The notes under the pieces were generated by a model. It had not been told where the DNA came from and did not search any database. It was given only the letters and a program-made list of their open reading frames with translations. Positions 18,730-26,915 of a stretch of DNA of 64,000 nucleotides are shown here, piece after piece. The first letter of the stretch is position 1, and each line of letters opens with the position of its first letter. The stretch comes from Arthrobacter sp. C2. GTDB lineage: Bacteria; Actinomycetota; Actinomycetes; Actinomycetales; Micrococcaceae. A program made the translations under genes and the position numbers. The stretch lies in the NCBI GenBank assembly GCA_024207135.1, contig CP042428.1:4216001-4280000 (forward strand), written 5' to 3'.

Positions 18730-19701
18730 ATGTCGACCCTGGAATTCTTTGAAACCGAAGTCCACCGCATCACCAGCGAATCCGACGGCGTCCTGTCCCT
18801 CGAGCTGAGGCACCCGCTGGGACGGGCGCTGCCCGAGTGGAATGCAGGGGCACACCTTGACGTGCTGCTGCCTAACGGGTTGATCCGGCAATACTCCCTC
18901 TGCTCGGATCCCGGCCAACGGGATTCGTGGCGCCTGGCGGTGCTGCGCGAACCGGCCGGGCGCGGCGGATCGGCCTACGTGCACGACGAATTGCGTCCCG
19001 GGACCAAGATCCAAGTGCGCGGACCCAAGAACAATTTCGCCCTGGCACCGGCACCGCAATACGTGTTCCTGGCCGGAGGCATCGGCATCACCCCGCTCCT
19101 TCCCATGGTTAGGGCCGCTGCCGCCGGGGATCAGCCCTGGCGACTGATCTACATGGGCCGCAGCCGCAACAACATGGCTTTCCTCGACGAGCTCGCTGGC
19201 TACGGGGACCATGTGCACATCCACGCCGACGACGAGAACGGCTTCTATCCCCTGGCCGACCTCCTCGCCGATCCGGTTGCGGACTTCCACGTGTATACCT
19301 GCGGTCCGGGTCCGCTGCTGAAAGTGATCGAATCCCTGGCCGGGGGATGGCAGGACCCGTCCCGCCTGCACTTCGAACGCTTTGCCGCGGACCCCGGGTC
19401 GGCCGGAGCGGCCGTGGCACCGCACGAGGGCGACCACGAATTCACGGTGCAGGGCACCGACGGGACGGAGGTAAGCGTCCCGGTAGGGGTGAGCATCCTG
19501 CAGGCCTTGGAGGATGCAGGCATGAGCCCGCTGAACTCCTGCCGCGAGGGGATCTGCGGCACCTGCGAGACGCCGGTGCTCTCCGGGGAGATCGACCACC
19601 GCGATTCCCTGCTCTCGGATCAGGAGCGTGAGGCCGGGGACACCATGATGATCTGCGTGTCCCGGTGCAAGGGCAAGCGCCTGGTGCTCGACCTGGGCTA
19701 G
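18730..19701 (+). CDS. Rieske oxygenase reductase (VanB/PDR-type, FMN + [2Fe-2S])
   Basis: This 323-residue reductase has an N-terminal flavin domain (LIRQYSLCSDPGQRDSW contains the RxYS flavin motif), a NAD-binding core (FLAGGIGITPLLPMV) and a C-terminal plant-type ferredoxin domain with CREGICGTCETPVL and a distal Cys in MMICVSRC. This order is that of phthalate dioxygenase reductase/VanB proteins. It should pass electrons from NADH to the oxygenase encoded 4.3 kb upstream in the same operon. Placing the reductase after the transporter genes supports one functional unit. Confidence 0.92.
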   Translation: MSTLEFFETEVHRITSESDGVLSLELRHPLGRALPEWNAGAHLDVLLPNGLIRQYSLCSDPGQRDSWRLAVLREPAGRGGSAYVHDELRPGTKIQVRGPKNNFALAPAPQYVFLAGGIGITPLLPMVRAAAAGDQPWRLIYMGRSRNNMAFLDELAGYGDHVHIHADDENGFYPLADLLADPVADFHVYTCGPGPLLKVIESLAGGWQDPSRLHFERFAADPGSAGAAVAPHEGDHEFTVQGTDGTEVSVPVGVSILQALEDAGMSPLNSCREGICGTCETPVLSGEIDHRDSLLSDQEREAGDTMMICVSRCKGKRLVLDLG

Positions 19702-19769
19702 GCGCTGTAGGGGCGCCCGCACTTTGTCGAGCGACCGTGGCCGTCGAATTCTTGGCGGAGGGGAACCGC

Positions 19770-19934
19770 ATGGCGACATTGCCAAAGCGGGGGAGCTGGG
19801 TGCTTGCATCCCGTGCTGCCGGATTCGTCCCGGGAGAAACCGTCCCGGGGCGGTACAAGAAGATGCGCTTCCGCGGTTCAAAGGGGCGGCAGATCGTCGC
19901 TCCACCGAGGTCACTGGGCTTCCCGGCCCCTTGA
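19770..19934 (+). CDS. Small basic protein, hypothetical (54 aa)
   Basis: An ATG at 19770 with GGCGGAGGGG 6-8 bases upstream opens a 54-residue frame (MATLPKRGSWVLASRAAG..., then ETVPGRYKKMRF, ending SLGFPAP). It is Lys/Arg/Gly/Pro-rich with no acidic cluster or hydrophobic helix. Third-position GC is only moderate, so this could be a chance frame in the 342-base gap between the reductase and ferritin. I do not recognise a family. Nothing else is seen in that gap. Confidence 0.4.
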   Translation: MATLPKRGSWVLASRAAGFVPGETVPGRYKKMRFRGSKGRQIVAPPRSLGFPAP

Positions 19935-20043
19935 CTAGGCAAGCGGGGGCGGGGAACCTCGAACTAGGCACTCTGTCGGTTGCGGCCCGGTGGGTTGAGA
20001 ACCGGCGGACCCCAACCGAGCACACCCGGCCAAGGAGAGCATC

Positions 20044-20580
20044 ATGAGCACGAAGTTCAACGACATGCTGACGGACCAGATCGGCAACGAGTTCGCCGCC
20101 TCCCAGCAATACATTGCCGTCGCTGTCTGGTACGACGGCAAGGACCTGCCGCAGCTGGCGAAACACTTCTACCGCCAATCCCTGGAAGAACGGAACCACG
20201 CCATGATGATGGTCCGTTACATGCTGGACCGCGGCATCAGGGCCAGCATCCCGGGCGTCAAAGCGGTGCGCAACGACTTCGAATCGGCGGAGGATCCACT
20301 GGTGCTGGCGCTCGAGCAGGAACTCGAGGTCACCGAGCGGATCAAGGAGCTCTTTGCCCTGGCCCGTGCCGAGGACGACCCATTGGGCGAGCAGTTCATG
20401 CTGTGGTTCCTCAAGGAGCAGGTCGAGGAGGTGGCCTCGATGTCGACGCTGCTGAACGTGGCCCGGCGGGCGAGCAACCTCTTCGATGTCGAAACGTTCC
20501 TGGCCCGCGAGTCGGTGGGGGATTCAGGACAGTCCGGCGGATCGGGCGGGACGCCGGAAGCCGCCGGAGGGGCGCTCTAG
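20044..20580 (+). CDS. Ferritin
   Basis: This 178-residue four-helix protein stores iron as ferric mineral in a 24-subunit shell. Ferroxidase ligands are visible: Glu in QIGNEFAASQQYIA, Glu and His in EERNHAMMMV, Glu in LEQELEVTERI and a further Glu in EQVEEVASM. Overall it resembles actinobacterial BfrB-type non-heme ferritins. ATG 20044 follows AAGGAGAGC. The C-terminal 20 residues are Gly/Ser-rich. It is monocistronic. Confidence 0.93.
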   Translation: MSTKFNDMLTDQIGNEFAASQQYIAVAVWYDGKDLPQLAKHFYRQSLEERNHAMMMVRYMLDRGIRASIPGVKAVRNDFESAEDPLVLALEQELEVTERIKELFALARAEDDPLGEQFMLWFLKEQVEEVASMSTLLNVARRASNLFDVETFLARESVGDSGQSGGSGGTPEAAGGAL

Positions 20581-20941
20581 GCCAATCCGCAACGGCCGAG
20601 GAATTTTCCTTCCCGGGGACACCGAACTGGACGATTAAACCCTTCGCGCGGTGATTCCACGCGCCGGCACAGGCGTGCGGACGCGTCCGCAGGCCTGTAC
20701 CGGTTCCGTTAAACGGCCAGCGATCCTGCGGCCCCGTCCGGAGAAGGGGGCCGAGGGCTTCTCGCAGCTCTGAAGGGGTTAACAAACGACCAGTCCAGAT
20801 GCTACTTTTGTCGAAATGGACTTGCTGCGTTGCTAGTCACCGCGGATTCGGCCACGGCCCGGAAGGGGGTGTCTTGGCTCAGGCTCGGCAACGCAGCCCA
20901 CGGCGCCCGACCCGCGCACCGCCGTCCGAAAGCAGGGACAC
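20581..20941. other. Noncoding gap with a palindromic hairpin at 20669-20698
   Basis: No gene is apparent in this 361-base stretch. TGCGGACGCGTCCGCA at 20676-20691 is a perfect palindrome, flanked by ACAGGC (20669-20674) and GCCTGT (20693-20698), giving a 14-bp near-continuous stem. It may end ferritin transcription. A weaker AGTCCA/TGGACT pair lies near 20793-20822. The yybP-ykoY manganese riboswitch often found before terC was looked for and its GGGGAGTA core is not present. Confidence 0.5.
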
Positions 20942-22129
20942 ATGAGCGTTTCACCCCTTATCTGGGGCATCACCATCGTCGCCATTCTTGCCCTGCTCGC
21001 CTTCGACTACTTCTTCCACATCCGCAAGGCCCACGTGCCCACGCTCAAGGAAGCCTCGATCTGGTCATCGGTCTATGTGGGGATCGCCATCCTGTTCGGA
21101 ATCCTGGTCCTGGTCTTCGGCGGGACCACGATGGGCTCGGAGTACTTCGCCGGCTACATCACGGAAAAGGCGCTGTCGGTCGACAACCTGTTTGTCTTCC
21201 TCATCATCATCGCCAGCTTCCGGGTCCCGCGCGAGGACCAGCAAAAGGTGCTCCTGTTCGGCATCGTGTTCTCGCTGATCGCCCGGACCGGGTTCATCTT
21301 CCTGGGTGCGGCGCTGATCAATTCCTTTGCCTGGGTGTTCTACCTCTTCGGCCTGATCCTGCTGCTCACCGCCGGCAACCTGCTCAAGCCCGGGGACCAC
21401 GCGACGGACCAGTCGGACAACTTCATCATGCGCCTGGCCAAGAGGTTCCTGCACACGACCGACCACTTCGACGGCGACAAGCTGTTCACCATGCACCACG
21501 GCAAGCGGGCGCTGACCCCCATGCTGCTGGTCATGGTGTCGATCGGCGGCACCGACATCCTGTTCGCGCTTGACTCCATTCCTGCGATCTTCGGCCTGAC
21601 GCAGAACGTGTACATCGTCTTCACCGCCACCGCCTTTTCGCTGATGGGGCTGCGCCAGCTGTACTTCCTGCTCGATGGCCTGCTGGACCGCCTCATCTAC
21701 CTCTCCTACGGGCTGGCCGCGATCCTGGCGTTCATCGGCATCAAGCTGGTGCTCCACGCGCTGCACGAGAACAACCTGCCCTTCATCAACGACGGCGAAC
21801 CCGTCCCGGTCATCGAGATCACCACGGGACTGTCCCTGGGCTTCATCATCGGGGTGCTGCTGGTGACGGTGGTTGCCTCGCTGCTGAGCAAGGCGGGCAA
21901 GGCGCAGACGGCGATCAACAGTGCCCGGCGGCATGCCGTTGAATTCATGGACCTCGGCTATACCGCCGATCCCGCCGAGCGCGAGCGGGTCTACCGGCTG
22001 CTGACGCAGGAGGAGGCGCAAATCCATGCGATGGACCTGAAATACCGCAACAAGGCCAAGGACGTCGACAAGATCCGCGCGCTGGTGGCCGAGGCACACC
22101 GGCAGCACGATGAGTACCTGCAGCAATAG
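20942..22129 (+). CDS. TerC family integral membrane protein
   Basis: This 395-residue protein has about nine membrane spans and the TerC family motifs EKALSVDNLFVFLIII and FALDSIPAIFGLT, whose Asp residues are thought to bind metal. Members act in metal (Mn2+) export or tellurite tolerance. An unusually charged cytoplasmic tail of about 75 residues (from INSARRHAVEFMDLGY onward) is helical. It precedes a universal stress protein by 44 bases, probably in one transcript. Confidence 0.92.
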   Translation: MSVSPLIWGITIVAILALLAFDYFFHIRKAHVPTLKEASIWSSVYVGIAILFGILVLVFGGTTMGSEYFAGYITEKALSVDNLFVFLIIIASFRVPREDQQKVLLFGIVFSLIARTGFIFLGAALINSFAWVFYLFGLILLLTAGNLLKPGDHATDQSDNFIMRLAKRFLHTTDHFDGDKLFTMHHGKRALTPMLLVMVSIGGTDILFALDSIPAIFGLTQNVYIVFTATAFSLMGLRQLYFLLDGLLDRLIYLSYGLAAILAFIGIKLVLHALHENNLPFINDGEPVPVIEITTGLSLGFIIGVLLVTVVASLLSKAGKAQTAINSARRHAVEFMDLGYTADPAERERVYRLLTQEEAQIHAMDLKYRNKAKDVDKIRALVAEAHRQHDEYLQQ

Positions 22130-22173
22130 CCATTGCCCGCGGGCAGGAATCCGACCAGCAAGGAGAAACGACC

Positions 22174-22659
22174 ATGGACAGCGAAAACCCCTTTGGCGCA
22201 ACACCTACCATCCAGCCGGCAGCGGCAGGAAGCATCGTCGTGGGGCACGACGGGTCCGCGGGAGCGCAGCTCGCCCTGGAGATGGCCGTGGAACTTGCCG
22301 GGCAGTTGGCGCTGCCGGTGGTCGTCGCCCGGGCATGGTCCATCGTCACGGCACCGAAGCCGGCACAGTGGACCTCCGGATACGTCCCGCCGTTCGAGGA
22401 GTTTGCCGCCGCGGTCAAGGACGAGATGGAGCGCGACGCGCGTCCCGTCGCCGAGAAGTTCCCCGGCGTCGAGATCAGCTACAGCCCGGCGCATGCGCCG
22501 GCGCTCAAGAGCCTCGTCGCCATCTCGCACGACGCGCGCATGCTGGTGGTGGGGACGCGCGGGCGCGGGGGACTGAAGGGGATGCTGCTGGGATCGGTCA
22601 GCGAGCAATGCGTGCGGCACGCAGCCTGCCCGGTGCTGGTGGTGCGGCCGCGGTCCTGA
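22174..22659 (+). CDS. Universal stress protein (UspA family)
   Basis: This 161-residue single-domain Usp starts with IVVGHDGSAGAQLALEMA. It ends with the ATP-binding signature GTRGRGGLKGMLLGSVSEQC (G-x2-G-x9-GS) and the family closing strand CPVLVVRPRS. It should bind ATP as a dimer. Its role beside TerC is presumably in stress or metal response. ATG 22174 follows AAGGAGAAACG. Its stop lies inside the left arm of a terminator hairpin. Confidence 0.92.
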   Translation: MDSENPFGATPTIQPAAAGSIVVGHDGSAGAQLALEMAVELAGQLALPVVVARAWSIVTAPKPAQWTSGYVPPFEEFAAAVKDEMERDARPVAEKFPGVEISYSPAHAPALKSLVAISHDARMLVVGTRGRGGLKGMLLGSVSEQCVRHAACPVLVVRPRS

Positions 22660-22700
22660 GGCAGTGGCGCCCGGCCACCGGAGGCCGATCGCCACTGCCT
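22659..22700. terminator. Bidirectional terminator between UspA and the decarboxylase gene
   Basis: AGGCAGTGGCG at 22659-22669 pairs perfectly with CGCCACTGCCT at 22690-22700 around a 20-base GC-rich loop. It separates convergent genes and lacks a T-run. Confidence 0.75.
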
Positions 22701-22732
22701 GCCCGTTGCCCCTTCGGGCATGGGTTTTGGTC

Positions 22733-25489
22733 TCAGGACTTGGGGTTCGGGACCTCGTTGATGACCCGGTAGCCGAGCTCCGCGTCGAAGCCGTGGATCT
22801 CCCGGGTGTCCAGCGCCTCCATGAAGGACAGGATCTGACGGGTGAACACCTGCCCGGGGACCAGGACCGGGAAACCCGGAGGGTAGGGGGTGACGAATCC
22901 GGCGGAGACCACCTCCTCGCCAGCGGCCACCCGCTCATGGAGCTCGCCGGGCATCAGGTAGCCGCAGGAACCGGTTTTGTAGGTGGTGAAGTAGGCGCTG
23001 CGGATGTCCCCGTCGATGGTGTCCGCGTCGCTGCGGAACCGCTGCGCAAAGCGGCTGAAGTCCGGCAGCGGCGGCGGGGAGGCGACCATGCCGGCGACCC
23101 TGGCGTCGCGGGCCGCCAGGGCGTGCGGGGACATCTCCGCCCGCTCGGTCTCGAAGTGCTCGGCGAGCTTGAGCAGCACGTCGATCAGGTATGCGACAGC
23201 GCTTCGCGAGGTGCCGATGTTGGTCATGAACAGCACCGTGTTCCGGGAAGTCTTGTTGACCTGGATCCCGTGGCGGTCCATGAGGTACTTGTGCTTGAAG
23301 GTGTCCCCGTCGACTCCGGTGTTCCCGACGTGCAGGGTCAGCCGGCTGGGATCCATCACGAACTCGTCGGTGCGCCAGGCCTCGTCCATCGCGGCGATCC
23401 CGTCGCGCAGCGGCATCGGCCGGGTGGTTTCGCGGAACTCCTCGGGGATCAAGTCGCAGGTGCTCAAGACCCGGAAGTACTTCTTCAGCAGCGGGTTCCG
23501 GGCCACCGCCTGGGCCACCGACAGGGCCAGGTAGGCCTGGCGCTGGACCAGCTCGTAGCCCTCCAGCTCCGCCTGCCGCCGGCCGATGTCCAGCGAGGCA
23601 AGAATCTGGTAGTTCGGCGAGGTCGAGGTGTGGGTCATGTACGCGGCCTTGAACGTCACCTCGTTCAGCTGCGCGAAGTCCTGGTCAAAGATGTGGATCA
23701 TCGAGCCCTGGCGCAGCGCGGTGAGCGTCTTGTGCGTGGATTGGGTCGCGTAGACCCGCAACCGGGCGGCCTCCGGGTCCGGGAGCAGCCGGGTGGACAG
23801 CCACGCCTCGTCGTCGGCCGGTTCCCCGGTCACCGGATCGAAGAGCGTCGCCCGCTGGGCCTTGGCGGCGGCGATGTAGGCGGGGTCCTTGAAATCGGCA
23901 ACCAGCTTGGCGGCCGCGGCCATCGCGGTGCGCCGCCGGTAGATCGGGTGGAAGCCGGCGAACGCGAACCAAGCCTCGTCCCAGAGGAAGACCAGGTCCG
24001 GCTTGATGGCCAGGCATTCGGCCATGACCCGCTCGACGTCGTAAACGATGCCGTCGAAGGTGCAATTGGTCAGCGTGACCATCTTGACCTGGTCCAGCCG
24101 CCCGGCCCGGCGGTAGTCCAGCAGCATCGACTTGATGGTGCGCAGCGGCACCGCCCCATAGAAGGCGTACTCGTTCAGCGGGTAGGCGTCCACGTAGGCG
24201 ACCTGCGCGCCGGCGAGCATCAGCGCGTAGTGGTGGGACTTGTGGCAATTGCGGTCGGCGATGACCACGTCGCCGGGGGCCAGGATCGACTGGTGCACGA
24301 TCTTGTTGGCCGTGGAGGTGCCGTTGGTGACGAAGTAGGAGCGCCGGGCACCGAAGGCGCGGGCCGCCAGCACCTGGGCGTCGCGGATGGTGGAACGCGG
24401 CTCCAGCAGCGAGTCCAGCCCGCCGGAGGTCGCGGAGGTCTCGGCGTGCAGCAGGTTCATTCCGTAGAACTCGCCCATGTCCTTGATCCACCGGGAGTTG
24501 ACCACCGAGCCGCCGCGCGAGACCGGCAGCGCGTGGAAGACCGCGGCGGGCTTGCGGCTGTGGGCCTGCACGGCGTCGAAGAACGGGGTCTTGTAGCGTG
24601 CCGCGACCCCGCCCAGCAGGGACAGGTGCAGTTCCATGGACTCCTCGCGGCGAAAGAGCCGCGCAAAGCGCCGGTTCGCCAGCCCGGCCAGTTCCTCGAT
24701 GGACACGTCCGCCACCAGAAAGAGGTCCAGTTCCGGGCGCAGTTCCTTGAGCTTGTCGGCCAGCGCCAGGATGCGTGCCTTGGGCGGATAGGAGGCGATC
24801 GCCGGATCCAGGAAATTGTCCAGGTACCGGCGCAGGTCCTCTCCCGGGGTGTGGCGGGCGGTGACCCCGAATCCGGGGCGCAGGATGCAGGCCTGGATGG
24901 TGGGGTTCAGCAGCACCGCGATGATCGCGTCCTCGAGGGAGGGGACCACGTTGATCTGGTAGGTGAAGGCGTCCGAGTCCCGGCGCTGGGCGGCCATCTC
25001 GGCGACGAGTTCCTCGCGCACCGTTGCCGAGATGTCATCGATGACCAGCACCTCGAAGCGCGGGCGGCGATCGGCAACGGCCGGGACGGCCGCGTCCAGC
25101 GGTTCGTCCAGCGGTTCGGCCGCGGGATCGGGGTCGGGCAGTTTGGCATCGAGCTCGTGCCGGAAACGGGCGAACCCGCGGGTCACGGTCTCGATGAGGG
25201 CCAGTGCCGCGGCGAAGTCGGCTTGCCGGATCCGCGTCGCGAGCTCAAGCACGTGCGCCTTGCCGGGAACCGCCCAATAGGTCTCCACGGCCTCCAGGAC
25301 GTGCAGCTGGCGGGTGACCTCGGCCAGCAGGCCCGGCTCGACGGCATGTTCGCCGCCGCCCGGATCCGTGGGGGCTTGAAGCTGCTTGGCCGCGTAGCCC
25401 AGGTACTCCCAGGCGTCGGTGCGCAGCCGCCAGACGCTGGAAGGTGTTGCAAATTGGTCGTGCTCGATGATCGCCATGGGCGCTGTCAC
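22733..25489 (-). CDS. Orn/Lys/Arg-type PLP amino-acid decarboxylase
   Basis: This protein of about 918 residues has the fold order of group III decarboxylases: a response-regulator-like wing domain (FEVLVIDDISATVREE, about residues 120-240), a PLP domain with the Schiff-base lysine in STHKTLTALRQGSMIH and cofactor Asp in FLWDEAWFAF, and a C-terminal domain. It is longer than the usual 710-760 residues because of an N-terminal helical extension of about 110 residues. It should convert a basic amino acid to a diamine with CO2 loss. GTG 25489 has a weak GGAACA site; ATG 25477 is an alternative. It is the last gene of the ATP-grasp/hydrolase operon, 50 bases after the hydrolase. Confidence 0.85.
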   Translation of the reverse strand: MTAPMAIIEHDQFATPSSVWRLRTDAWEYLGYAAKQLQAPTDPGGGEHAVEPGLLAEVTRQLHVLEAVETYWAVPGKAHVLELATRIRQADFAAALALIETVTRGFARFRHELDAKLPDPDPAAEPLDEPLDAAVPAVADRRPRFEVLVIDDISATVREELVAEMAAQRRDSDAFTYQINVVPSLEDAIIAVLLNPTIQACILRPGFGVTARHTPGEDLRRYLDNFLDPAIASYPPKARILALADKLKELRPELDLFLVADVSIEELAGLANRRFARLFRREESMELHLSLLGGVAARYKTPFFDAVQAHSRKPAAVFHALPVSRGGSVVNSRWIKDMGEFYGMNLLHAETSATSGGLDSLLEPRSTIRDAQVLAARAFGARRSYFVTNGTSTANKIVHQSILAPGDVVIADRNCHKSHHYALMLAGAQVAYVDAYPLNEYAFYGAVPLRTIKSMLLDYRRAGRLDQVKMVTLTNCTFDGIVYDVERVMAECLAIKPDLVFLWDEAWFAFAGFHPIYRRRTAMAAAAKLVADFKDPAYIAAAKAQRATLFDPVTGEPADDEAWLSTRLLPDPEAARLRVYATQSTHKTLTALRQGSMIHIFDQDFAQLNEVTFKAAYMTHTSTSPNYQILASLDIGRRQAELEGYELVQRQAYLALSVAQAVARNPLLKKYFRVLSTCDLIPEEFRETTRPMPLRDGIAAMDEAWRTDEFVMDPSRLTLHVGNTGVDGDTFKHKYLMDRHGIQVNKTSRNTVLFMTNIGTSRSAVAYLIDVLLKLAEHFETERAEMSPHALAARDARVAGMVASPPPLPDFSRFAQRFRSDADTIDGDIRSAYFTTYKTGSCGYLMPGELHERVAAGEEVVSAGFVTPYPPGFPVLVPGQVFTRQILSFMEALDTREIHGFDAELGYRVINEVPNPKS

Positions 25490-25539
25490 TGCTGTTCCGT
25501 TTCTCGAAGGCGTGCCCAAGCGGGCCTCGCGGGTAGAGC

Positions 25540-26835
25540 TCAAGCTGGTGCTCCCGGGACTCCCGGGGCGGAGGGATGGGGTTTTTCGCGCGGGGGGACG
25601 GAGAAAAGCGGCAGGTAGGACTGTCGCTCGGCATGGTGCTCGGCGGCGAGCACCGCGGAAACCGCATCGAAGGCGCGCAGCGTGGCAAAGAGCTTCGCGG
25701 CGTCCTGCGGGTAGGGCCATGCGGAGAGCTTCACGGCCACCACCTGGGCGGGGCGGTTGATGTAGATCATCTGTCCGTGGATGCCCAGGGCCAGCAACAC
25801 GTCGTTGCCCGCGTAGGGGAACCACATCTGGTTCCGGTACATCCCGCCGGGCATCCGGTTGTCGCCCGGGCTGTTGGTGAACGCGGCCCGTGAGTCCGGG
25901 GCCCCGGCCAGCGTCTGGGAGATCCAGGAGCGGGAGAGCACGCGCTCGCCGGAGGGCGCCACCCCGTCATGCAGGTACAGCGAACCGAAGCGGGCCAGGT
26001 CCCGCAGCGTGGCGTTGATGCCTCCGTCGAACATGCCGGTGCCGAACTGGTCGGTGCCGATCGAGGCGTTGTGCTCGGCGCCGAGCTTGCCCCAGAGCAG
26101 GTGGGAGAGCAGCATCGGCATGGGTGCCCGGGCCACGGCCTCGCAGACCCAGCCGAGCATGTCGGTCTCGCAGGACCGGTACTCGAAGACCCCGCCGTGC
26201 CCCCATTTCTGCCGCAGCGTCTTGAGGTACGGGTACATCCCCACCGGTCCGGGGCGCACGGACGGGGCCCAGCCGATCGCCTCCTCCAGCATCCGCACCT
26301 CCGCGTGCGGATCGAGGTATTCCTCGGAGAACGCAATGCCCGAGCGCATGTCCAAGAGGTGCCGCACCGTGGCCCCGGCATAGCCGGTGCCGGCCAGCGC
26401 CGGGATGTAGTCGGTCAGCGGAGCCGCGGTGTCCAGCAGCCCCGCATCATGCAGCACCCCCGCCACCGTTCCGACCATCGACTTGCTCACCGACATCAGC
26501 AGGTGCTCCGTGCTCGGGAGCATCCCGCCGAGGTAGGACTCGGCGAGCACGTTTCCGCGGTGAAGCAGCATCCAGGCGTCGGTGTTGGTTTCCGCCATGA
26601 CCGAGGCCACGGTCATCGGCGGCTCGCCGGGGTAGGCGGCGGGCAGCACGATGGGACCCAGGTCCCGGGGCGCGCACGGCAGCACCGACACCGGGGTGGT
26701 CCCGCGCGAGATCAGCGCGGTGGGCAGGAACTCGGAGATGTGTTGGAAGGACCAGCGCAGGTTGTGCGGCAGCTGCCAGTTGCCCACTCCCACGCCCGCG
26801 GCGGGGGCGCCGTACCCGGGGTCAGTTCCCAGCAC
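25540..26835 (-). CDS. NylB-like serine hydrolase (beta-lactamase/6-aminohexanoate-dimer hydrolase family)
   Basis: This 431-residue protein has the penicillin-recognising fold: nucleophile Ser115-x-x-Lys118 in HLLMSVSKSMVG, a Tyr in FEYRSCETDMLGW and a C-terminal GIHGQMIYINR segment. N-terminal NWQLPHNLRWSFQHISEFLP and the spacing strongly resemble the Arthrobacter nylon-oligomer hydrolase NylB, an amidase on linear amino-acid amides. No signal peptide is visible, so it is cytoplasmic. GTG 26835 lies after a GGGGG tract. It sits between an ATP-grasp ligase (80 bases upstream) and a decarboxylase, so it probably hydrolyses or transfers an amide made or used in that pathway. A ruined copy lies at 11-12 kb. 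Confidence 0.88.
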   Translation of the reverse strand: MLGTDPGYGAPAAGVGVGNWQLPHNLRWSFQHISEFLPTALISRGTTPVSVLPCAPRDLGPIVLPAAYPGEPPMTVASVMAETNTDAWMLLHRGNVLAESYLGGMLPSTEHLLMSVSKSMVGTVAGVLHDAGLLDTAAPLTDYIPALAGTGYAGATVRHLLDMRSGIAFSEEYLDPHAEVRMLEEAIGWAPSVRPGPVGMYPYLKTLRQKWGHGGVFEYRSCETDMLGWVCEAVARAPMPMLLSHLLWGKLGAEHNASIGTDQFGTGMFDGGINATLRDLARFGSLYLHDGVAPSGERVLSRSWISQTLAGAPDSRAAFTNSPGDNRMPGGMYRNQMWFPYAGNDVLLALGIHGQMIYINRPAQVVAVKLSAWPYPQDAAKLFATLRAFDAVSAVLAAEHHAERQSYLPLFSVPPREKPHPSAPGVPGAPA

Positions 26836-26915
26836 GGCTGCCCCCGCCGCCGGCGGCGCCGCATCGGTGCGGCATCAGGGACGCCGCCGGTGTGCGGCGT
26901 CCGGATTCACGGGTG

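Noticed and set aside
20760-20941. yybP-ykoY manganese riboswitch before terC
   Set aside because: The conserved GGGGAGTA core and matching stem were not found in the leader.
22664-25618. 984-codon plus-strand frame across the decarboxylase gene
   Set aside because: Shadow of the PLP decarboxylase on the other strand; repetitive V/G/R/H/Q composition and no motif.
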